Source: Spirochaetaceae bacterium (lineage in GTDB: Bacteria; Spirochaetota; Spirochaetia; B11-G9). Taken from it: DNA of 9,741 bases. Below the pieces are notes generated by a model, which saw only the letters and a program-made list of their open reading frames with translations, was not told the origin of the DNA and made no database searches. A program made the position numbers and the translations under genes. The stretch is from assembly GCA_030633365.1 (NCBI GenBank), contig DAOVSY010000088.1, forward strand, positions 1 through 9,741, written 5' to 3'. Every line of letters starts with the position of its first letter. Within the stretch, counting starts at the first letter, position 1. Shown here piece by piece: positions 1 to 5,296 of the stretch.

Positions 1-1
1 A

Positions 2-289
2 ACTAATATGGGTGTTTTTGTATCAGTTTCACCATATCTCCTTTCAGTTAAAGCTGAGTACCTGAGAGAGGTTCTAAAGGAAGCACCTTTGGAGAGAATT
101 TTAGTTGAAAGTGATTTTTCCTACAGTAAAAGTATTCCTGTAACTAATCAAATTTCTGATTATCACAGAAATCTTACCAGTTTATATAGTTTGGCCGGAT
201 CTTTAAAAGGATTGGAACCGGAGTATTTCAAGGAGGTTGTTTTTAATAATGGAAAGGTTTTTACGAACAGAGCGCTTAATAGGCGCTAA
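2..289 (+). CDS. TatD family metal-dependent hydrolase, C-terminal part (5' end outside window)
   Basis: The reading frame is open to the left edge of the window, so this is the last 95 or so residues of a longer protein; the first ATG at position 8 is probably internal. The segment ILVESD, followed by a loop, a basic SDYHRN stretch and the ending FKEVVFNNGKVF, matches the last part of the TatD barrel. In that family an LLxETD motif carries a metal-ligand Asp, and the terminal helix has an N-x-x-x-x-F ending. Family members are metal-dependent phosphoesterases/DNases with a TIM-barrel fold, usually about 260 residues. The line here is slightly unusual (ESDF rather than ETDxP). The 3' end overlaps the start of the next gene by about 40 nt, which suggests co-transcription with tcdA. 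The family assignment is fairly sure, but the substrate cannot be told. Confidence 0.7.
   Translation, partial: TNMGVFVSVSPYLLSVKAEYLREVLKEAPLERILVESDFSYSKSIPVTNQISDYHRNLTSLYSLAGSLKGLEPEYFKEVVFNNGKVFTNRALNRR
230..236 (+). promoter_or_regulatory. Ribosome binding site of tcdA, inside the end of the upstream gene
   Basis: AAGGAGG at 230-236 is a full Shine-Dalgarno sequence ending 12 nt before the ATG at 249. It directly abuts an in-frame TTG at 237, which therefore cannot be the start. This site selects ATG 249 as the start codon. Confidence 0.6.
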
Positions 290-998
290 AAATATGGAAA
301 TTCTAAGATCAAAATCAATTCTTATAGCAGGGCTGGGTGCTGTTGGAAGTTATGCTGTTGAAGGAATTGCCAGACTGGGAATTGGATCAATTAGTATTGC
401 AGATTTTGATACAATAAGCAGGAGTAATATTAACAGGCAGCTCTATGCTTTGGAATCAACCATTGGAAGGCAAAAAGCAGAAGTTGCCAGTGAGAGAATA
501 AAAGATATTAATCCGGAATGTAAAGTTTATCCATTAAATCTTTTTATACACAATGATACAATTGAAAAACTTACAAAGCCTCTTCCCGATCTTATAATTG
601 ATGCAATAGATTCTCTAAATCCAAAAATTGAACTTCTATCATATGCCTATAGAAATAGTATACCAATAATATCATCAATGGGAGCTGCGTTAAAAACAGA
701 TCCCTCAAAAATTGAAACAGGCGATATTTTTGATACAACAAAATGCCCATTATCAAAACAGGTTAGGAAACGCCTTAGAAATCGTGGGGTCGGAAGAGGA
801 ATTGATTGTGTTTATTCTACTGAGCTTATAAATTTCACCTACACTGACCCAGATGACGAGACAGAAGGGGAGGATATTTTAATTCGAGGGTTTAAAAGGA
901 GAGTCCTCGGATCTCTTCCGACTCTACCTGGTATTTTTGGACTAATACTTGCCAACATGGCATATAAAAATCTTCTTAATCCTGAGCTTTCTTCTTAA
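249..998 (+). CDS. tcdA: tRNA threonylcarbamoyladenosine dehydratase (TcdA/CsdL, E1-like)
   Basis: This is an E1-like ThiF/MoeB-fold enzyme of 249 residues (E. coli TcdA has 268). In this family it activates the carboxylate of t6A37 in tRNA with ATP and closes it to cyclic ct6A. Visible from the ATG at 249 are a nucleotide-binding loop GLGAVGS (residues 28-34), acidic residues in ADFD (51-54), the NINRQ motif (60-64) with the conserved Arg, DAIDS (118-122), and the TcdA-typical IDCVYSTE segment with Cys187. The ending LPTLPGIFGLILAN also fits the family. There are no paired CxxC zinc motifs as in MoeB or ThiF, which favours TcdA over a sulfur-carrier adenylyltransferase. An in-frame TTG at 237 is ruled out by the position of the ribosome binding site. 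The gene overlaps the TatD-like gene and is probably in the same transcript. Confidence 0.9.
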   Translation: MERFLRTERLIGAKNMEILRSKSILIAGLGAVGSYAVEGIARLGIGSISIADFDTISRSNINRQLYALESTIGRQKAEVASERIKDINPECKVYPLNLFIHNDTIEKLTKPLPDLIIDAIDSLNPKIELLSYAYRNSIPIISSMGAALKTDPSKIETGDIFDTTKCPLSKQVRKRLRNRGVGRGIDCVYSTELINFTYTDPDDETEGEDILIRGFKRRVLGSLPTLPGIFGLILANMAYKNLLNPELSS

Positions 999-1024
999 AC
1001 TATGTGTTATAGCTGTTTTTTTTT
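997..1024 (+). terminator. Possible weak Rho-independent terminator after tcdA
   Basis: A small imperfect hairpin (CTAT at 1000-1003 with ATAG at 1009-1012, plus AAA/TTT extension across a short bulge) runs into nine T residues at 1016-1024. The stem is short and A+T-rich, so termination may be only partial. Its position between tcdA and a good promoter fits a transcription unit boundary. Confidence 0.35.
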
Positions 1025-1046
1025 ATTTTAGTGAGGATAAAATCTA

Positions 1047-1075
1047 TTGATGCCTAATAATAATTACTATATAAT
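1047..1075 (+). promoter_or_regulatory. Sigma70-type promoter of the hemerythrin/CheX cassette
   Basis: TTGATG at 1047-1052 (four of six matches to the -35 consensus) is followed after exactly 17 nt by a perfect TATAAT at 1070-1075. Transcription would begin near 1082, leaving a leader of about 80 nt before the ATG at 1164. The placement supports the short hemerythrin start and makes the four plus-strand genes downstream a separate operon. Confidence 0.6.
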
Positions 1076-1152
1076 GATTTTTATATTGTATGCATTTTAC
1101 TGTTTTAGTAGGACAAAATGTGTTTTTGCAATTAACCCCAATATAACTAAAT

Positions 1153-1156
1153 GGAG
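1153..1156 (+). promoter_or_regulatory. Ribosome binding site of the bacteriohemerythrin gene
   Basis: GGAG at 1153-1156 lies 7 nt before the ATG at 1164, which is the standard spacing. It decides for this start over an in-frame TTG at 1047. Confidence 0.65.
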
Positions 1157-1163
1157 TAAGATA

Positions 1164-1571
1164 ATGCCCTTAATGGAATGGACTGACGATCTAAATGTAG
1201 GTTTTGAACTTATCGATAAGCAGCACAGAGTTTTACTTGATATGATAAATGAATTATATGATGCTCTAATGGAAATACAGGGGCAGGAAGCCTTGAAAAA
1301 GATTGTAAATAGAATGGTTGAATATGCAGCAATTCATTTTATGGTGGAAGAAAAGCATATGGTAGAATTTGGATATGATGATTATGAAAATCATAAAATT
1401 ATCCATGACAGCTTTTCACGTAAGGCTGTAGATCTAAAAAGCCAACTAAGTGAAGATGGTTTTGTTTTATCTTTGGATGTTCTTAACTTTTTAAGAGATT
1501 GGTTGATTGAACACATAAATGGTACAGATAGAAAATATATTCCTTTTTTTACAGAAACCAATTTTAAATAG
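1164..1571 (+). CDS. Bacteriohemerythrin (diiron O2-binding protein)
   Basis: This 135-residue, single-domain, soluble hemerythrin is the normal size for bacteriohemerythrins. All seven expected diiron ligands are present: His21 (in IDKQH), His58 and Glu62 (HFMVEE), His77 and His81 (HKIIH), His117 and Asp122 (EHINGTD). The start MPLMEWTDDLNVGFELID is typical of the family. Such proteins bind O2 reversibly and are thought to act in O2 delivery, sensing or detoxification, often in microaerophiles and anaerobes. The reading frame could be extended to 1047, but that stretch contains the promoter and the ribosome binding site favours ATG 1164. It is the first gene of a cassette followed by a CheA-like ATPase, a CheY-like receiver and CheX, so a role as an O2 input to signalling is plausible but inferred only from position. 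Confidence 0.92.
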   Translation: MPLMEWTDDLNVGFELIDKQHRVLLDMINELYDALMEIQGQEALKKIVNRMVEYAAIHFMVEEKHMVEFGYDDYENHKIIHDSFSRKAVDLKSQLSEDGFVLSLDVLNFLRDWLIEHINGTDRKYIPFFTETNFK

Positions 1572-1588
1572 AAATTTAGGGTAATTTG

Positions 1589-2135
1589 ATGTCTGAATTA
1601 AGAACTGGAAGTAATTAATAAAAGTTCTGCTGGAGAGACAGGTAAAAAATCAGTATTTACTTTAAATACTTCCGTAAAAAGTATTGATAGTAAAAAATAT
1701 AAACTTTTAAAAGAATTGTTTTTACATATGCTAAGAAATTCTATTGCTCATGGAATTGAACTTCCATTGGATCGTATTGAAGCAGGTAAAGATGCTGATG
1801 GGAAAATTACTCTTGATATTTTAAAGATAGAGAATAATATTATCTTTGATTATACGGATGATGGTACAGGCTTTGATGTTGAAAAGATTAGAAAAAGAGC
1901 TATTGAGCATGGAATTGTTTCTGAAGAAGAAATTGCAAAAATGAGCAATATGGATATTATCAAGATAGTTTTTAATGATGGGTTCAGCACATCGGATTCA
2001 ACAGATATGGTATCTGGTGTAGGTGTAGGTATGTCTGTTGTTAAAAAGAATATTTTTAAAGAACTAAAGGGTAAGTTTAGCCTTACAAATAAACCTGGTA
2101 GAGGTATTAAGATTAGGATTACCATTCCTGTCTAG
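1589..2135 (+). CDS. Stand-alone CheA-type histidine kinase ATPase domain, probable frameshift near the start
   Basis: This is a GHKL ATPase domain closest in pattern to the P4 domain of CheA. It has an N-box HMLRNSIAHG (codons from 1725), a G1 box DDGTG (1857-1871), the CheA-like segment IVFNDGFST, and a G2 box SGVGVGM followed by VVK (about 2013-2042), ending GIKIRITIPV. In CheA the G2 line reads SGRGVGMDVVK, so R and D are changed here. No P1 (HPt), dimerisation or CheW-like P5 domain is present. The domain's frame is open from 1602, and the residues before the N-box (ELEVINKSSAGETGKK onward) align well with the start of P4. The only good ATG, at 1589 with AGGG 7 nt upstream, is one base out of frame. 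Dropping one A near 1599-1601 would give a continuous 181-residue protein. Internal alternatives are TTG 1716 (intact N-box, but the preceding part of P4 lost) and ATG 1728 (which also loses the N-box His); neither has a clear ribosome site. The domain is certain; the start is not. Confidence 0.75.
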
Positions 2136-2138
2136 GAG
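2134..2138 (+). promoter_or_regulatory. Ribosome binding site selecting a TTG start
   Basis: AGGAG at 2134-2138 overlaps the stop codon of the ATPase gene (TAG 2133-2135) and sits 8 nt before TTG 2147. It supports that rare start codon and suggests translational coupling. Confidence 0.6.
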
Positions 2139-2146
2139 AGATAAAC

Positions 2147-2512
2147 TTGAAAGCATTAGTTGTTGATGATTCACGTATAATGAGGAATATTATTATTAAT
2201 ATTCTAAAAGAGAAAAAAATGGATGGTGATGATATTCTTGATGCACCTGAAGGTAAATCAGCTTTAGAAATCTTAAATAAAGAAACTATCGATCTTTTAT
2301 TTGTAGACTGGAATATGCCAAAACTTAATGGTCTTGATTTAGTAAAAATTGTTAGAAAAATGGATAAATACAAAGATTTACCAATTATAATGGTAACATC
2401 CGAAGCTGCAAGGTATAATGTCATGGAAGCTATTAAAGCCGGGGTTACAGATTATATAGTCAAACCAATAACAGGAGTGACTATAATGGAAAAAATCAAA
2501 GCATATTTATAA
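2147..2512 (+). CDS. CheY-like single-domain response regulator
   Basis: This is a 121-residue stand-alone receiver with no output domain. The acidic pair Asp7-Asp8, phospho-acceptor Asp54, Thr84 and Lys106 are all present, and the segment around Asp54 reads VDWNMPKLNGLDL, very close to the CheY version of this loop. Translation starts at TTG 2147, since a good ribosome binding site precedes it and residues 2-8 (KALVVDD) form the first beta strand. It lies 11 nt after the CheA-like ATPase gene and 13 nt before cheX. It is therefore the likely phosphorylation target of a kinase that uses that ATPase and the likely substrate of the CheX-like phosphatase. Whether it acts at the flagellar switch or on another partner cannot be told from sequence. 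Confidence 0.9.
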   Translation: MKALVVDDSRIMRNIIINILKEKKMDGDDILDAPEGKSALEILNKETIDLLFVDWNMPKLNGLDLVKIVRKMDKYKDLPIIMVTSEAARYNVMEAIKAGVTDYIVKPITGVTIMEKIKAYL

Positions 2513-2514
2513 GT

Positions 2515-2518
2515 GGAG
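2515..2518 (+). promoter_or_regulatory. Ribosome binding site selecting a GTG start
   Basis: GGAG at 2515-2518, 7 nt before GTG 2526. It supports the non-ATG start of the CheX-like gene. Confidence 0.55.
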
Positions 2519-2525
2519 AAATAAA

Positions 2526-2999
2526 GTGCAAGTTAAATATATACAGCCTTTTGTAAATGCAACAGTAAAAGTTTTTAAAAATTTTTTAGGAGTTGACATT
2601 AAACCTGGCCAGCCATTTCTATTTGATCATAATGAGAACAAATACAGTTATGATATTTCCGGTATTATTGGTATTGGCGGTCATACACTGGGAATTGTAG
2701 TAGTTAGTTTTCCCAAGTTGGTTGCTTTGGATCTTGCTTCCCGTATTACCGGAGAAAGTATTAAAATATTTGATGATACTGTTATTGATCTTGTTGGAGA
2801 AATTGTAAATATTATTGCTGGTAATGCAAAAAAGGGACTTGAAGAATACAAACTTGTAATATCTTTACCTTCAATTGTAAAAGGTGTGAATCATCAGATT
2901 ACAGGTGTATCCGGAGTCCCTATGATTGGTATTCCATTTTCTGCAGCAAAAGGAGACATCTACCTTTTTGTAAGTTTAAAGGACCTTATTACCGCATAA
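2526..2999 (+). CDS. cheX: CheX-like CheY-P phosphatase
   Basis: This 157-residue protein has the CheC/CheX/FliY phosphatase fold pattern. It carries one phosphatase helix with the E-x-x-N motif, Glu92 and Asn95 in DLVGEIVNIIAGNA, which in characterised CheX proteins positions water for attack on the aspartyl phosphate of CheY. The preceding GIIGIGGHTLGIVVVSF strand pair and the later LPSIVKG segment also match CheX. One catalytic motif and the short length favour CheX over CheC or FliY, which usually carry two. CheX is the main CheY-P phosphatase in spirochaetes such as Borrelia and Treponema, and acts as a dimer. The start is GTG 2526. As the last gene of the cassette it probably resets the adjacent CheY-like receiver. 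Its stop codon is 15 nt from the convergent stop of the U32 gene. Confidence 0.88.
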   Translation: MQVKYIQPFVNATVKVFKNFLGVDIKPGQPFLFDHNENKYSYDISGIIGIGGHTLGIVVVSFPKLVALDLASRITGESIKIFDDTVIDLVGEIVNIIAGNAKKGLEEYKLVISLPSIVKGVNHQITGVSGVPMIGIPFSAAKGDIYLFVSLKDLITA

Positions 3000-3014
3000 G
3001 TTATTTCTAAAAGA

Positions 3015-5291
3015 TTATACCCAATCAGCGGAAAAATTGAAGTCACTTGTAGCAGTTTCTCCAGGATCTGCATTGCTGTAATCAAAACAACCGGAAGTAT
3101 TTTCAATATTAGGTATTTTAAAAACCTTGTTTCCATAAAGGGAATTAAGACCGGACTCAGAATCTTTTTTTACTATAAATTTAACTCCATGACTATCACT
3201 TATTTCCCCTTCTACTTCTATGTCTGCTCTGCTGGTAAATATATGGGGTCTTCCATATCTATATATTTCTACCGGGAGAGGAGAAAAATATACCAAATTA
3301 ATTAATGCTTCTTTTTCCATTTCAATCCATCCCTGAACTTTTTCTATACCAAGGTCCAGTAATTGCCTTGCTGCCAGAGAGTTACTGACAGGCAGGGGAT
3401 ATGCAGCACTAATAACTATATCCTTATATTTTTTTAGTAAGTATATTTGGAAAAGAGAACTTATTCGAAATCTTCGTATTCCTGCTCTATGGGCTGTATC
3501 AATATCAGACTTTAGTTTCTCCAAAGCAAACTCATTTCTAAAATAAGGTAGCAGTACCTCAGTACAATTTTTATTGTATGATGAGAGAGGCATTACATGA
3601 ATTGCATTTTCCAGTTTTGAACTTCTCTTTCTGGTGTTTTTATCCTTTTTTTGGGCTGGATCTGTAATAAAAACATCTTTATCAGGCTCAGAACTTTCGT
3701 TCTTTCCCATGAATGAACTGTGGATTCTCATAAAATCAAAAATACCATTATCTGAAACATTGTCATTATTTATTTTTAGAACCTGTGGTCCAGTTACTTC
3801 CCAAAATTCTCTTCTAAGTTTTTTTAAGGTACTGGAAGGAAGAAAGAGTTTTCCTTTTATGGAAACAGAAATTACACCAGTTTTTACCATTTTTTCTTTA
3901 GTTGATACAAAGCTATTCTGTACAGTTTCTTTTTCCAAACCATGCTTTAATGCAGTCTCTATTGTTAATTTATTATTCCAGGTATCTATTGAAGGATATT
4001 GTGGAAGAGTTACTATAATACCCTCAGAGTCCAGTTCAATATTTAAATCCACTACATAAGGATTAATATATTCAGGAAGGGTTTTTATATTTCCGGGAGA
4101 TTTTTGTGCTGTATCCCCAACTTTATAAACAAGACTTCCTTTTTGTACTGCCTGATTAAAAGGGATATATATAATATCTCCCTTTTGAGATTTATTAACT
4201 TTTTCTCGTTTTTTATTCATAGCTGTAATTGTCATCTGGGGACCTTCATCACCAGATCTTGGTTGAATACGGATTCTATCACCCTTTTTAAGATCCCGTA
4301 CTATTTTTACTGTAAATCCACCGGGACTGGTGCCAGTAACTTCTGCACTTAACATTCCGGAAACTCCAGGAGATTTATAGTTAATCAAATTTTTCATGCT
4401 ATCTTCTGTATAGAAACCACTGGACCATTTTCTGCCTGGGCTTCCGGAAAGAATCATTTTAGCCTGTCCTAAAATTCCAGGACTAATTTTCCCTTTTTTA
4501 CCTTCATCTACAGATGCATCCAGGACCATCCTGTAAGCACTTACAGCTCTTTTCACATAATCCGCCTTTTTAAGACGTCCTTCGATTTTAATGGAACTTA
4601 TGCCGGAATTTACAAGCCCGGGGATAAGATCAAGTGTATACAGATCATCCGGTGAGAAAAAGAAACCATTTTTACCGTCTTTACTGTGATATCTACGCCT
4701 GCAGGGTTGTTTGCATCTTCCTCTGTTTCCACTCCATCCTCCTATAGAGGAGGAGAAAAGACAATTGCCCGATAGAGAACTGCAAAGAGCTCCATGGGCA
4801 AATACCTCAACTTCAAGGCTGGACTTTTGTATAATTAACTCAAGTTCCTTAATGGTAACCTGACGTTCAAGTATTACCCTTTTTAAACCCATTAAAGCTG
4901 CTGTTTCAATCCCTGCACTATTGTGAATCCCCATTTGTGTTGATCCATGGATTATCATATTTGGGAAAAATTGTTTAATCATCCATGCAATACCTATATC
5001 CTGAACAATAATTGCATCTATACCCATTTTGTTAACTTCAGAAAGATAGTTATAAGTTTCTTCCAATTCCGCTTCTTTTATGAGTGTGTTTAATGCAAGA
5101 TAGACTTTTTTATTATATTTTTTTGCATATGCAGATATTTTTGATAATTCAGAAACTGTAAAATTATTTGACTTATCTCTTGCACTGAATTTGGGTAGCC
5201 CTGCATAAATTGCATCAGCTCCATTGTCAAAAGCGGCAAATGCACAATCAGCATCTCCAGCAGGAGCGAGTAATTCCGGTATGTTTATCAT
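3015..5291 (-). CDS. U32 family protein (peptidase U32 / RlhA-like, with C-terminal extension)
   Basis: A protein of 758 residues from the ATG at 5291. The N-terminal half is a U32 domain: PELLAPAGD at the start, then the signature VEVFAHGALCSSLSGNC, with four Cys at 170, 177, 193 and 197 that fit the Fe-S cluster pattern of the family. IKIEGRLK follows. The middle (about 290-480) looks like the beta-rich DUF3656-type insert. The last 200 residues resemble the second half of long U32 proteins, including a YRYGRPHIFTS line, but lack the Cys often seen just after it. U32 was named for collagenase activity, but members such as RlhA and TrhP are now known as RNA hydroxylation enzymes (23S rRNA C2501 and tRNA wobble U), so a role in RNA modification is more likely than proteolysis. 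An in-frame TTG at 5300 overlaps the upstream stop (TTGA), but GGAAG at 5302-5306 is too close for it; 10 nt spacing favours ATG 5291. It is the last gene of the minus-strand run. Confidence 0.82.
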   Translation of the reverse strand: MINIPELLAPAGDADCAFAAFDNGADAIYAGLPKFSARDKSNNFTVSELSKISAYAKKYNKKVYLALNTLIKEAELEETYNYLSEVNKMGIDAIIVQDIGIAWMIKQFFPNMIIHGSTQMGIHNSAGIETAALMGLKRVILERQVTIKELELIIQKSSLEVEVFAHGALCSSLSGNCLFSSSIGGWSGNRGRCKQPCRRRYHSKDGKNGFFFSPDDLYTLDLIPGLVNSGISSIKIEGRLKKADYVKRAVSAYRMVLDASVDEGKKGKISPGILGQAKMILSGSPGRKWSSGFYTEDSMKNLINYKSPGVSGMLSAEVTGTSPGGFTVKIVRDLKKGDRIRIQPRSGDEGPQMTITAMNKKREKVNKSQKGDIIYIPFNQAVQKGSLVYKVGDTAQKSPGNIKTLPEYINPYVVDLNIELDSEGIIVTLPQYPSIDTWNNKLTIETALKHGLEKETVQNSFVSTKEKMVKTGVISVSIKGKLFLPSSTLKKLRREFWEVTGPQVLKINNDNVSDNGIFDFMRIHSSFMGKNESSEPDKDVFITDPAQKKDKNTRKRSSKLENAIHVMPLSSYNKNCTEVLLPYFRNEFALEKLKSDIDTAHRAGIRRFRISSLFQIYLLKKYKDIVISAAYPLPVSNSLAARQLLDLGIEKVQGWIEMEKEALINLVYFSPLPVEIYRYGRPHIFTSRADIEVEGEISDSHGVKFIVKKDSESGLNSLYGNKVFKIPNIENTSGCFDYSNADPGETATSDFNFSADWV

Positions 5292-5296
5292 AGTAT

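Noticed and set aside
237..248. TTG at 237 as the start of tcdA
   Set aside because: The Shine-Dalgarno AAGGAGG ends at 236, leaving no spacer; ATG 249 has a workable 12 nt spacing and gives the usual TcdA N-terminus.
1016..1024. Run of nine T residues as a phase-variation tract
   Set aside because: It lies between genes and upstream of the promoter -35 box, not in a coding region or in the promoter spacer; better explained as a terminator tail.
1850..2424. Two minus-strand open frames of about 90-100 codons opposite the ATPase and CheY-like genes
   Set aside because: They are antisense to strongly recognisable domains, show no family motifs, and reflect low stop density on the opposite strand.
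2985..3000. Inverted repeat CTTAT/ATAAG at the convergent junction as a bidirectional terminator
   Set aside because: Five A+T-rich pairs with no G+C core and no clean T-run on either strand; too weak to call.
3634..4352. Plus-strand open frames opposite the U32 gene
   Set aside because: No motifs, no ribosome binding sites, biased hydrophobic composition expected from reverse reading of a real gene.
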